A program made the position numbers and the translations under genes. A stretch of 64,000 nt of DNA from Thecamonas trahens ATCC 50062. Its lineage: Eukaryota; Apusozoa; Apusomonadida; Apusomonadidae. The notes under the pieces were generated by a model. That model made no database searches, had not been told where the DNA came from, and saw nothing but the letters and a program-made list of their open reading frames with translations. Positions within the stretch are counted from its first letter, which is position 1, and each line of letters opens with the position of its first letter. Below are positions 31,482 to 40,366 of the stretch, piece by piece. The DNA is taken from assembly GCF_000142905.1 (NCBI RefSeq), contig NW_013657631.1, forward strand, positions 47,873-111,872, in the 5' to 3' direction.

Positions 31482-32661
31482 AGTGCAGCGCAGCGCAGGA
31501 GTACTTCTGTGACAGGGCGTGCCGCCAGCCCATCGGCTCTCGCAACTCAGGCATGCGGCCCAGTGGCGGCAGTCGGAACGGATGCTCGCGATGGTACTGC
31601 AGGCGCAGTCTCTCTTGGAGCGACCTACGGGCTCGCCACCATCTTTGTCGATGAGATCTCATCGTTTGAGCCAATGGCATAGTAGCTGGGACCATGCACG
31701 AGCTGCCAACCTCGTGCTCACTGGGGCACCACGGTCACCGACGCACGACGCATGGTTCGTCGGCTGGCGAGCGACATTCGCACAACTTCTGCGGCCATCG
31801 AGTCATTCGGAGCCAATGTCATCGGCCGCGGGTCGACACCTTCAACTTTCTCATCTCGTACTACGAGGATGGTGTCGAGCACAAGCAGACGATCCGCTTG
31901 ATACGCGACGACGAGTCGCTCGAGATCTACGACGACTCTGCTGGTGACCGGGCACTGAAGATGGTTGGATGGTCGGAGCAGGAGAGCCAGTGAAAGCAGT
32001 GGAGCTTTGACCATGGCCGATCTTGCCAGTGGGCCGGAAGAGCTCGGCAGTGGCGCTGCTGCCTCTCCGCCCTCTCGCCAGTTTGTCGAGCTCGACCACA
32101 ACGCCGCCCTGGGAATGTTTAGCCGCGTTGATGACCTGCAAGCTGCTACGCAAAAGGCTGTGCGTGACATCATCCAATCTCTCTGGTCCCTACTCTACAA
32201 CTGTAGCGTCGCCCTCGGACGGGCCAGGCTCATCTGCGCGCCGTCGCACTCGGAACGTGGTGCTCAACGAGTTTCATCCCATCACACTTTCCGGCCAGCC
32301 ATAGCAAGTGGCTATACATGAGCGATCGCATCACGACCGTCGTGCACGCCATCATCGAGTGGCGCGCAGGCTTCACGGCCAAGTACGCCGTCGGTACAAG
32401 GACAAAGAGATAGCACCCGCCTGCAGCTGCAGCGCCCCGCGCTCACCGAGCAATACCGCGTTGAGCTATCTCAACACCCTCTGGTGCAGCAATCGCTTAC
32501 TTTACCGTGTTGTACAGCAATGCGAGAATCATTCAGACAAGGGTCCACTATCGCGTCTGGGTCGACATCCTACCTCGCCGCAGACAGCAAGACTTGCTAC
32601 GCCAATTCAGCCAGGACTTCAACTTCTTCACCTAAATCACGGAGCCGCATCATTCCCTCTT
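31482..32661 (+). pseudogene. Frame-broken coding-like region (decayed gene or poor sequence)
   Basis: Short coding-like stretches alternate between plus-strand frames. They include ATYGLATIFVDEISSFEPMA ending in TAG (31622-31682); TTVTDARRMVRRLASDIR (about 31726-31785); VDTFNFLISYYEDGVEHKQT (from about 31831, ending at TGA 31993); and MADLASGPEELGSG to LQAATQKAVRDIIQSL (32013-32190). Then come KWLYMSDRITTVVHAIIEW (about 32307-32365), a weak TLC-domain resemblance, and ARIIQTRVHYRVWVDI (to a TAA near 32634). At least two joins (GGGG 31723-31726 and GGG 31830-31832) are repaired by +1 base as elsewhere. The rest need more changes or introns. I cannot assign a function, and it may be two genes. 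Confidence 0.35.
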
Positions 32662-32769
32662 CCACTTGCTTGCAGGCTCATCCATCATCGCCCGCGACCA
32701 ACGCGGGCTACGTCCTCGCCCGGATCGGACCGATTCGGATCGGGAGTCTCTCGCTGACGTTGCGCTCCC

Positions 32770-32991
32770 TTAGTTGTAGAACATCTCAAAGTTGAACCCG
32801 TCGGGAATCTCGTAGTCGCCGAGTGTGATGTGGTCCTTGTATACTCGGTCGGCCTTCTGCAGGCGGATGCGCTCCGGCTGCAGGCCCGTCTGCGACGCAA
32901 TCATCAGCTTGAGCTCGCCGACCGTGTCGTCGTCGTTCATGAGCACCGCCAGCTTGGTCCCGAGCCGGTCATTGACAAACACCTCGAGCAT
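32770..32991 (-). CDS. UBL5: UBL5/Hub1 ubiquitin-like protein
   Basis: A 73-residue ubiquitin-like modifier that binds spliceosomal proteins non-covalently (HIND motifs in Snu66/Prp38) and affects splice-site choice. The sequence runs from MLEVFVNDRLGTKLAVLMND through TVGELKLMIASQTGL and VYKDHITLGDYEIPDG to the C-terminus. The C-terminus lacks the Gly-Gly tail, as in all Hub1 proteins. It ends FYN where most members have a Tyr-Tyr pair plus one residue. The length is exactly that of the family and the ATG at 32991 is unambiguous. Confidence 0.96.
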   Translation of the reverse strand: MLEVFVNDRLGTKLAVLMNDDDTVGELKLMIASQTGLQPERIRLQKADRVYKDHITLGDYEIPDGFNFEMFYN

Positions 32992-33105
32992 GCACGTGCG
33001 TATGTGTGTGTGTGTAAAGTATTTCGTGTCTATGGGGGGAGTGGGGTGGCTGTAGCGGTGGTTATGGCTATGGCCGTGGACGTGGCCGTGGTTCGACGCT
33101 GTCGC

Positions 33106-33567
33106 TCACCTTGAGAGCCAGACTCTGGGACCGGCATCGCGTGGCCGGGCTCGCATAGGCAGCAGCAGCAGGGGACGGAACCTCGGGTGGCGGCGGAGAG
33201 ATTGGCGGCAAGGGCATCGTGAAACAGCCCACCACTCCCCCCTAGCGACTACACATATATGTAGTCGCTGGGGGGCAGTGGTGGGCTGTTTCACATCGTG
33301 GCCAGCGGCAGCAGCAAGAACGGCGGCATCGAGCTCGCCGTCGTCGCGGCCGATGGTGGTGGCAGTTGGATCGGCGTTGCAGGCGAGCAGTAGCTCGGCT
33401 ATAGCATCGTAGCCCACGTGGGCGGCAAGGAGAAGCGGGTGAGAGTGGGCCCAGTCGTCGCCGCGGGCGCGGGACTCGACATCGACCGCTACCGCAACGC
33501 TCAGTCCCTGGCACCTGCTGGCTGTCCTAGCCGCAGACTCAGACCAGCCGCATCGGCGGCTCCGCAA
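33106..33567 (-). CDS. Ankyrin-repeat-like fragment interrupted by a hairpin
   Basis: One and a half ankyrin-like units are visible: HPLLLAAHVGYDAIAELLLA followed by CNADPTATTI and AAVLAAAAGHD. The frame then runs into the near-perfect inverted repeat at 33219-33294, where repeat character stops. Beyond it a minus frame ends at a good donor (CTCAAG|GTGAGC near 33112), so a downstream exon may exist. UBL5 begins 115 bp farther on and does not need it. The start at 33567 is only an open-frame limit. This could be part of a multi-exon ankyrin gene, or a decayed one. Confidence 0.35.
   Translation of the reverse strand: MRSRRCGWSESAARTASRCQGLSVAVAVDVESRARGDDWAHSHPLLLAAHVGYDAIAELLLACNADPTATTIGRDDGELDAAVLAAAAGHDVKQPTTAPQRLHICVVARGEWWAVSRCPCRQSLRRHPRFRPLLLLPMRARPRDAGPRVWLSR
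33219..33294. repeat. Long inverted repeat (hairpin), two ~35-bp arms
   Basis: Arms 33219-33253 and 33260-33294 are reverse complements apart from two single-base indels flanking the poly-C/poly-G part. The central spacer is CATATA. The outer part pairs GTGAAACAGCCCACCACT with its complement. An RNA copy would fold into a stem of about 34 pairs with a six-base loop. Confidence 0.92.
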
Positions 33568-33963
33568 GCCACGCCAGGGGCAGGAGCAGCAGCAGCAGCT
33601 CCGGCGGCCGGCTCACACGAGCCCCAAGTGGCGCAATCCGTGCTGCCTGGCGGTGGAGTCGCTTTCCGCTCTAAAAACATCCTTGCACACGTTAGCCAGG
33701 TCGCATACCACCGACCCGCTCCGATGCCAGTCAGGCCGAGCAGGCCCACCACGACCATCCATGAGCAACTTGCGGCTCACGGTATGGTGTGTAGGGCGGT
33801 GAAGAAGGGCAGGGGCGAGGTCGGCTCCCTCTGTAGATGTGCATCCGTGCCCTGGTGGCGCGCGGAGCAAGCGCGTGCCGCCTCGTTTGCTCCTTTGCTC
33901 CTTTGCTAAAAGTACGTGCCGCAGGAGCCAATTTGCCGGCCACTTGACGCCTGTCCCGCCGGC
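33568..33963. other. Divergent intergenic region, no supported gene
   Basis: It lies between the ankyrin-like fragment and the cyclase start. Minus-strand frames here (for example around 33613-33760) include a short stretch LANVCKDVFRAESDSTARQH that could be coding. I cannot connect it to anything. Confidence 0.35.
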
Positions 33964-36900
33964 ATGAGCCCTCTCCCGCATCGGCGCCCACGGGCACGAC
34001 GATGGCGAGGCGAAGCGATTGTTGCAGGCATAGTGGCTGTGTTCGCCCTTGTTGTGGCTGCGGGCGGGGCCGAGGTCTGGCTCTCGGAGCTTCACTACGA
34101 TAACGGCGGGCTCGACGTGAACGAAGGTGTCGAGGTGACGGCGACGGCCGGCACGCTCATGAACGGCTACAAGGTGGCGATGTACAACCAGCTCGGCGAT
34201 GTCTACGGCTCGGTCACCCTGCCTGCGAGCACCATGCCCGACGAGGGCGGATCGGGATACGGCGCCATGTGGGTCGCCTACGCGGGGCTGCAGAATGGCC
34301 CACAGGACGGCATCGCCCTCGTCCGCATCGCAGACTCGGCCGTCCTCCAGTTTGTGTCATGGGGTGGGACGACGACCGGCACCGCCGGCGAGGCATCGGG
34401 CCTCACCTCGCACGACATCGGCGCTGTCGAGGGCTCCACCACTGCAGAAACCTCATCGCTCGGCCACGCAGGCATCGGCGTCGCCGCTGTACTCGCCTCG
34501 CCATGGTCCGTCTACGCCCCCGCCTCCCCCGCCGCCATCAACTTTGCTCCGGCGGGCCCAGCATCGCCGCCACCTCCTTCTCCTCCCCCACCGCCGCCTC
34601 CCTCACCGCCGCCTCCGCCACCCTCACCGCCGCCGCCGCCATCGCCGCCGCCATCACCGCCTCCATTGCCGCCTCCCTCACCTCCGCCTCCGCCTCCGTC
34701 ACCGCCGCCGCAGCCATCGCCGCCACCATCGCCCCCACCTTCACCTCCCTTTCCTCCCTCTCCTTCTCCCCCTCCGTCCCCACCGCCGTCGCCGCCACCT
34801 TTGCCCGCGTGCGGCGACGGCATTCTCCAGCGTCCGGCTGAGCAATGCGACGACGGCAACGATGAGGCGGGTGATGGCTGCTCGGCCTCGTGCGCGATTG
34901 AGGGTGGCTATGCATGCCTGACGCCCGGAACGCCGTGCACGACGTGCACCGAGCATTCCAACGGTATGGACTGCGCCGGCACTTGCGGCGGCGTGGCATA
35001 CATCGACAAGTGCGGTGAGTGCGTCGGCGGCACAACCGGGCGCGGGCCAGGCGCCTCGCGCGATGAGTGCGGCGTGTGCTTTGGCGACAACGCGGCCAAA
35101 GATGCGTGTGGCATGTGCTTTGGCCATGACGCGGCGCTCGACGGCTGCGGCGTGTGCTTTGGCGACAACTCGACGTGCGCCGGATGCGACGGTATTCCGC
35201 ATTCGGGCGCGGTCCGCGACGTTTGCGGTGTGTGCGCAGGCGATGGCTCGACTTGCGTTGGCTGCGACGGTGTGCCCATTCCGTCGGGTGGCGCCGTGTA
35301 TGATGCTTGCGGCGTGTGCGGCGGCAACGCGACCGTCTGCCGATTCGGCTGCGACGGCGTCTACGCCTCGGGCGTCCACTTTGACTGCCACGGCGTGTGC
35401 GGCGGCAGCGGCATTGTCGACGACTGCGGCATGTGCGCCGGCGGGAATGTCTCGACGCCTCTTGCATTCAACTACCATCGTGACAGTTGCGGCGTGTGCT
35501 TTGGTCAGGACCTGACCTGCACCACATGCGCGTCGGGCGTTCTTGACGTGTGCGGTGTGTGCGACGGCGACAACTCGACGTGCGCCGGCTGTGATGGCGT
35601 GCCTATCGCCCTCGGCGGTGCCGTTGTTGACCTCTGCGGCATGTGCGGCGGTGATAGCTCGTCGTGTGAGGCCGGCTGCGACGGAGTGCCCAACTCGGGC
35701 GTTAGCTACGACTGCGCCGGCGAGTGCGGCGGCTTGGCAGCTATCGACAGCTGCGGCATGTGCTACGGACCGGCTCTGCTCGTCACGACCGCAGAAGTGT
35801 TCCTCGATCAGTGCGGCGTTTGCTTTGGCGGCAATGCCGGACTAGACAGTTGTGGCAAGTGCCACCGCTCCAACGCCGATCGCGATGAGTGTGGCGTGTG
35901 CTTTGGCAATAATGCTGCCAAGGATGTGTGCGGTGAGTGCTTCGGCTCCGGCCTTGCTCTCGATGTATGCGGCGAGTGCCGCGGGAACGGGACGACGTGT
36001 CTTGGTTGCGACGGAGTGCCCAACTCGGGGCTTGTCTCCAACGAGTGCGGCATCTGCGCGCTGCCGGGCGTCGCCTGCCCTGTGACAAGATCCAAGACAA
36101 AGGCCTGGCGCAACTCGCAGTGGGCCGGCATCGCCATGGGCTCCTCGCTCTTACTCTTTCTCATCATCGGTGGCGTCCTCCTCGCCGTCTTCCTCCGGCG
36201 CAAGCGCACCGTCCGCATCCTCGCCTACCAGGCCAAGCTCGAGTCCGAGGCGCCGAGCGGCAAGCTGGCCATCGTCACCTCGGACATCCAGGACTCGACT
36301 GCGTTGTGGGAGGCCGAGCCTGATCGGATGGCCGACGTCCTCGACATGCACAACGATCTGATGCGCCGCGCCATCGAAAAGTCCGGCGGGTACGAGTTCA
36401 AGACCGAGGGCGATGCGTTCTTTGTCGTCTTTGACGCCGTCACCGACGCTGCCGCCTATGCTGTCGACGTCCAGCGTCAGCTTCTCGCCGCAGACTGGCC
36501 CGAGTGGGTGGGCGATACTGGTGGCTTTCCGGCCGTACCTTGCTACAGCTCTAACGCCAGCCTGTCGATGTCATCGCTTGGCGACGCGCTGCTGTGGCGC
36601 GGCATCCGGGTCCGCCTCGGCATCCACTATGCCGAGCCGGAGCGGGTCTTTGAGAAGCGCGCAAACCGGGTTCAGTACATCGGGCCGGCTATCAAGATGA
36701 CAACCATGGTCGGTGACGTCGCCAACGGCGGCCAGATCCTGGCCTCGCGCAGCGTAGTCGACGAGCTGCTGGCGTGCGAGGCTCCCGTCCAGCAAGCGTC
36801 CTCGGCTGGCTACGGCCTCGCGCCGTTTGCACGCGCCTCGTTTGGAGCCTTTCATGACAGCGTTGAACTGTGGCATGTCGCGCCGCATGGTCTGGAGCAG

Positions 36901-37638
36901 CGCATCCCAACATTCACTTTTGACCGCCTCGAGCGCGAAGCTGATGTTGTGACTGCGCTGATACCGGAGCCCGAAGTCATGTCGCGCATCCGCAACGCGA
37001 ACCTTGCGATCTTGCCACTCCCCAACGCGCCGGCAGCCGCCATCTGCTCGGGCACCTCGGCTGCGCCGTCCCTCACCATCGATACCTCGAGCAGCTACCG
37101 GCCCAGAACTGATGCCTCGCCGCGGGTCCGCAAGGCAAGCATGGGCCCGGCGCGGAGCATGCGTCGGTCGCGCGCCAACTCGGTGACGGTCGCCATGGTG
37201 GGTTCGCTGCAATCCGATGCCACTGGCAAGAAAATGGTGTCCTCGCCACGCACCGCCGCTATTCGGCGCAACATCTCGCGGCAACGCTCATCGTCTCGTG
37301 GCTCGGTCGTGTCGCGAACTTCCGTCTGCAGCTCCGAATCCCACGACGACCTGGGCTCGGGCTCGGGCAGCCCGAGATCGTTCCGGCGAACGACCAGCCG
37401 CAGCCGTCGCGTTGGGCCACTCCGAGCCCACGCCCACTCGCACTCGGGATCCGGCCTGAACCATACTCGTTCATCCCGAAAACCCGGTAGAGGACTCAAC
37501 AACTCGCTGCCGGTTGTCTTGCTTCGGTCACAGACCTCATCGAAGCTCGAGACCTCTTGCTCGTCCGTTGACATGTATGCCACCGTTGAAGAGCCGATCG
37601 ACACCGACCACCTCTCATCAATGCTCTCGGACGAGTAA
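33964..37638 (+). CDS. Receptor-type class III adenylate/guanylate cyclase with LTD and Cys-rich ectodomain
   Basis: A type I membrane protein of 1,224 residues. In order: signal peptide (AIVAGIVAVFALVVAAGGA, residues 18-36); a lamin-tail-domain-like fold (VWLSELHYDNGGLDVNEG ... LQNGPQDGIALV ... FVSWGG), of the type seen in secreted bacterial proteins; a Pro-rich hinge (34561-34806); a DUF4215 unit (CGDGILQRPAEQCDDGN); about 20 short Cys repeats of the type D-x-CGVC-x-GDNSTCxGCDG (34930-36080); one transmembrane helix (SSLLLFLIIGGVLLAVFL, about 36138-36190); and a cytosolic cyclase domain. The cyclase has both metal Asp residues, in VTSDIQDSTALWE and KTEGDAFFVVF, and resembles fungal and trypanosome cyclases. 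Specificity for ATP or GTP is not clear. The ~250-residue tail is Ser/Arg-rich. The ATG at 33964 directly precedes the signal peptide. Confidence 0.88.
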   Translation: MSPLPHRRPRARRWRGEAIVAGIVAVFALVVAAGGAEVWLSELHYDNGGLDVNEGVEVTATAGTLMNGYKVAMYNQLGDVYGSVTLPASTMPDEGGSGYGAMWVAYAGLQNGPQDGIALVRIADSAVLQFVSWGGTTTGTAGEASGLTSHDIGAVEGSTTAETSSLGHAGIGVAAVLASPWSVYAPASPAAINFAPAGPASPPPPSPPPPPPPSPPPPPPSPPPPPSPPPSPPPLPPPSPPPPPPSPPPQPSPPPSPPPSPPFPPSPSPPPSPPPSPPPLPACGDGILQRPAEQCDDGNDEAGDGCSASCAIEGGYACLTPGTPCTTCTEHSNGMDCAGTCGGVAYIDKCGECVGGTTGRGPGASRDECGVCFGDNAAKDACGMCFGHDAALDGCGVCFGDNSTCAGCDGIPHSGAVRDVCGVCAGDGSTCVGCDGVPIPSGGAVYDACGVCGGNATVCRFGCDGVYASGVHFDCHGVCGGSGIVDDCGMCAGGNVSTPLAFNYHRDSCGVCFGQDLTCTTCASGVLDVCGVCDGDNSTCAGCDGVPIALGGAVVDLCGMCGGDSSSCEAGCDGVPNSGVSYDCAGECGGLAAIDSCGMCYGPALLVTTAEVFLDQCGVCFGGNAGLDSCGKCHRSNADRDECGVCFGNNAAKDVCGECFGSGLALDVCGECRGNGTTCLGCDGVPNSGLVSNECGICALPGVACPVTRSKTKAWRNSQWAGIAMGSSLLLFLIIGGVLLAVFLRRKRTVRILAYQAKLESEAPSGKLAIVTSDIQDSTALWEAEPDRMADVLDMHNDLMRRAIEKSGGYEFKTEGDAFFVVFDAVTDAAAYAVDVQRQLLAADWPEWVGDTGGFPAVPCYSSNASLSMSSLGDALLWRGIRVRLGIHYAEPERVFEKRANRVQYIGPAIKMTTMVGDVANGGQILASRSVVDELLACEAPVQQASSAGYGLAPFARASFGAFHDSVELWHVAPHGLEQRIPTFTFDRLEREADVVTALIPEPEVMSRIRNANLAILPLPNAPAAAICSGTSAAPSLTIDTSSSYRPRTDASPRVRKASMGPARSMRRSRANSVTVAMVGSLQSDATGKKMVSSPRTAAIRRNISRQRSSSRGSVVSRTSVCSSESHDDLGSGSGSPRSFRRTTSRSRRVGPLRAHAHSHSGSGLNHTRSSRKPGRGLNNSLPVVLLRSQTSSKLETSCSSVDMYATVEEPIDTDHLSSMLSDE

Positions 37639-38059
37639 AGTCTGCATAGCATCTCACACGGCTCCACGCCTTATCACCACTCTTTCCACCGTTCCACTCT
37701 TTCCACAACACAGCAGCGATGAGAGACCTCCCTCGTGCTCACCGCCTGCCCTCGAGACGATGGTGACGATGACCGCGGCACGACGAAGATACACCCCACA
37801 AACATCAGCAAATCGGTCTCATCTTCATCCATAGTCACTCTCCTCAATATACACAACGCTCATGTCGCTGCCACTGCCTCCCTTCCCGGACGATCGCTGG
37901 AATGCCAACTCCTCCCGCCCACCGCCCACACTGACCGGCGCCAGCCAGTGATCCACGGTCACTCGCCGGCTGGCGACCACCCCGCGAACCACCCCTTGCC
38001 CCGAGCAGCCGTGCGGGTTCCCCCCACGCCACCCCACGTCTCTCCCCCATTCCGGCACC
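37639..38059. other. Tandem intergenic region, no gene
   Basis: It separates the cyclase from the methyltransferase-like gene. I see no coding bias, RNA gene or repeat. Confidence 0.5.
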
Positions 38060-38902
38060 ATGTCAGCAAGTCGCAACGACAAGCGGAACCGAGCGCGTGC
38101 AGCGGCGCGGGGAGCAGCACTTGCGCAGTTCCGGTCGGCCGAGTCTGTGGTGAAGAGCGTGGTACTTGCGGCAGCGGTAGCTCGCGGAGCGCGAGTGGGC
38201 GAGCTGTGGGGCGGGCCGGGCGAGGTGAGCAAGTACGCCAACCAGGGCATCTCCGTCCTGGCTGCTGTACAGCCTGCAGGCGAGGTGGTAGAGGCGCTGG
38301 CGGCCAAGGTGGCGGCAAAGGGTGCGCCGTTTGCCCTTGCGCCCGTAGCGGCCGATCCGGCCAAGGTCGTCCTCGGTCCTGAGCTCATTCCCGAGGTCGA
38401 CGTGGTGACGGCCTTTGGCGACGCGCTCGGTGGCGGATGGGCGTCGCGGAGGGCAGCAAGGACCATGCTACGCAACGTGGCGGCCATGCTCCCGTCAGGC
38501 GGCCTGTTTGTCGGCACCGCGCCCGACTCGGCCTCGATGTGGTACAAGGCCCAGAAGTCGGCCACCGTCGCCGTCGCCAACTTTGTCGGCCCGCTGTACA
38601 AGGTCGAGTTTGCCTCCAACGAGACTATGTCCATCTTTGCTGCCTCGGCTTCGCTCCGCCTCTCCGATGGCGAGCTGCGCGCCTGCCCGCTCATCCACTT
38701 TGCCACTCTCATCGAACTCGCTGCCGCAGAGGGTCTCTTTGTCGTCGACATCCAGAACGCCGCTGCTTTCTTTGCCGACCACGCCGCCGACCATCCCGAG
38801 ATTGTCAAGGCCTTTGCCGTCTTTGCCAACTTTTCCTCGCTCCATCGCGATGCCGAAGACTTGCTCTCGCTCTTTACCACCTTTGTCTTCCGCAAGGCCT
38901 AG
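38060..38902 (+). CDS. mRNA cap guanine-N7 methyltransferase homologue with degenerate SAM motif
   Basis: 280 residues with the fold order of cap (guanine-N7) methyltransferases (RNMT/Abd1). The middle reads RAARTMLRNVAAMLPSGGLF and VGTAPDSASMWYK, which corresponds to the RRML-N-x-LKPGG-x-FIGT-x-PD block. ACPLIHFATLIELAAAEGL corresponds to the cap-binding HF-x-LxxLAxEYGL region. Motif I, normally LDLGCGKGGDL, reads VGELWGGPGEVSKY (38196-38240). It keeps Gly residues but loses the acidic-Leu-Gly-Cys core, so SAM binding is doubtful. The family resemblance is seen; loss of activity is inferred. It converges on the next gene 36 bp away. Confidence 0.7.
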   Translation: MSASRNDKRNRARAAARGAALAQFRSAESVVKSVVLAAAVARGARVGELWGGPGEVSKYANQGISVLAAVQPAGEVVEALAAKVAAKGAPFALAPVAADPAKVVLGPELIPEVDVVTAFGDALGGGWASRRAARTMLRNVAAMLPSGGLFVGTAPDSASMWYKAQKSATVAVANFVGPLYKVEFASNETMSIFAASASLRLSDGELRACPLIHFATLIELAAAEGLFVVDIQNAAAFFADHAADHPEIVKAFAVFANFSSLHRDAEDLLSLFTTFVFRKA

Positions 38903-38938
38903 CCCACCCGCTCTCGATCTCGGACCGCGACAAGCGGC

Positions 38939-39958
38939 TCACTCGACCTTGACCCACTCGTCCGAGTCAGAGCCGCCACCGTCCAATTCAGAGCCCGCCT
39001 CGGCGGCTGCATCCGCGCTCGCGCTCGATGCAAACGCCCGTGCTCCGTCCTCGGTCAGCGTCGGCGGTGCGAGGCTCGCTGTGTCGATGCCGCCAAGCGC
39101 GGCCATGCTCGCCTCGCGCCCGGCCTGCGCGAGTGCACACAACTGGAGCGCCACCACAGCGGCGCTTCGCGAGAGTGACGAGCACTTGGCCTCGGTCCAC
39201 ACCCGCTTAAGCACCACCCGCGACACGCCGGTCGCCTGCAGGAGCGCGACGAGCCTGGCCTTTGCCGGCCGTCGCGTGCCGCGATCAAAGGACTTGGCGA
39301 CCAGCGCCCGGTACGCCGCTCGGATCTCTGCCGCCCTCGCTGGCCGCGGTGCGTGAGCGAGGACTGGTGGCGCGCGCTGTGGGGGGTCGTCGGCGACTTT
39401 GGCCGTCAGCCTGTCGTCGCGGACCGGTCGGCTCGGCACCTCGTGGCGCGCGTCTGCGTCGGCAGCGGCAAGAGCGGCAGTGAGCAGCCAGTCGTCATTG
39501 GTAGCGCTGATCGAGTCCCACACGTCGACGTCTGCCGTCGGTGCCTCGGCGTGAGTTGGCAGCAGCGTCCCGATCATCACGGGTTCGACGGCCTGGGCGG
39601 CGAGGACTGGCGACGCCGCGCGCTTGCGTGTAAACAGATCATCGTCGTCATGGCCATGATCATGACCATGATCATCACTCCAGCCGTCGTCCTCCACCTC
39701 CCGCCCGTGTCCAAACACGTCATGATCAGCTACGTTTGCGCCGACCGGCAGTAGCGCCGACCCGGCCGCGTCAGCATCGAGGACAGGTAGCAGGGCGGCA
39801 TGGCCAGCCTGCGGAAGGCACAGTTCGCCCAGGGAGGAGCCCACGCCCGCCATGCCCGAGCCCATGCCCATGCCCATACCTAAGCCGTCCATGGGGTCGG
39901 GCGGAATGAGTCCGCCGTCGCCACCGTCGCCAACCATGCCCTCGCTGGCCCACGCCAT
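38939..39958 (-). CDS. EH-domain-like protein
   Basis: 339 residues. The N-terminal half is Gly/Met/Asp/His-rich and disordered (MGMGMGSGMAGVG; DDHGHDHGHDDDD), with a WDSI-type acidic stretch. The C-terminal half is helical: AAEIRAAYRALVAKSFDRGT, LLQATGVSRVVLKRVWTEAK and AAVVALQLCALAQAGRE. The order (two-helix unit, L-x-x-VLxxIW-like element, ALxLxxxAQxG) resembles an Eps15-homology domain without calcium loops, as in synergin-type traffic adaptors. The resemblance is moderate. The ATG at 39958 follows DNA with a repeat-like character. Confidence 0.6.
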   Translation of the reverse strand: MAWASEGMVGDGGDGGLIPPDPMDGLGMGMGMGSGMAGVGSSLGELCLPQAGHAALLPVLDADAAGSALLPVGANVADHDVFGHGREVEDDGWSDDHGHDHGHDDDDLFTRKRAASPVLAAQAVEPVMIGTLLPTHAEAPTADVDVWDSISATNDDWLLTAALAAADADARHEVPSRPVRDDRLTAKVADDPPQRAPPVLAHAPRPARAAEIRAAYRALVAKSFDRGTRRPAKARLVALLQATGVSRVVLKRVWTEAKCSSLSRSAAVVALQLCALAQAGREASMAALGGIDTASLAPPTLTEDGARAFASSASADAAAEAGSELDGGGSDSDEWVKVE

Positions 39959-40065
39959 GTCGTTGGTGAAGTGAGTGGGAGGGAAGGAGGGTGCGGTGGG
40001 CGAGAGTCGCGTGTGCGACTTGGCTCGCTGCCGTTGAGTCATCGAGCCATTGCCCACCCATATCC

Positions 40066-40290
40066 CCCCACCCACCCATCCACCACCCACCCATCCATCA
40101 TCCATCACCCACCCATCCATCACCCACCCATCCATCACCCACCCATCCATCACCCACCCATCCACCACCCACCCATCCACCACCCACCCATCCATCACCC
40201 ACCCATCCATCACCCACCCATCCACCACCCACCCATCCATCACCCACCCATCCATCACCCACCCATCCACCACCCACCCATCCATCACCC
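40066..40290. repeat. CCCACCCATCCATCA minisatellite
   Basis: About fifteen copies of a 15-bp unit CCCACCCATCCATCA, with CACC variants at some positions. It lies in the divergent gap between the EH-like gene and the LRR/F-box gene. On the opposite strand the unit reads TGATGGATGGGTGGG, close to the minisatellite at 18400-18890. Confidence 0.92.
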
Positions 40291-40366
40291 ACACACCATC
40301 GCCCGCCACCCGCCGCCCACCATCGCCCACCACCCACCTCGCCACCCCACCACCCCACCCGGGGGA

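Noticed and set aside
31440-31560. A MYND-type zinc finger fragment (CSAAQEYFCDRACRQ) on the plus strand
   Set aside because: Only one Cys pair set is visible, the rest of the finger is not recognisable, and a different frame over the same bases looks more protein-like.
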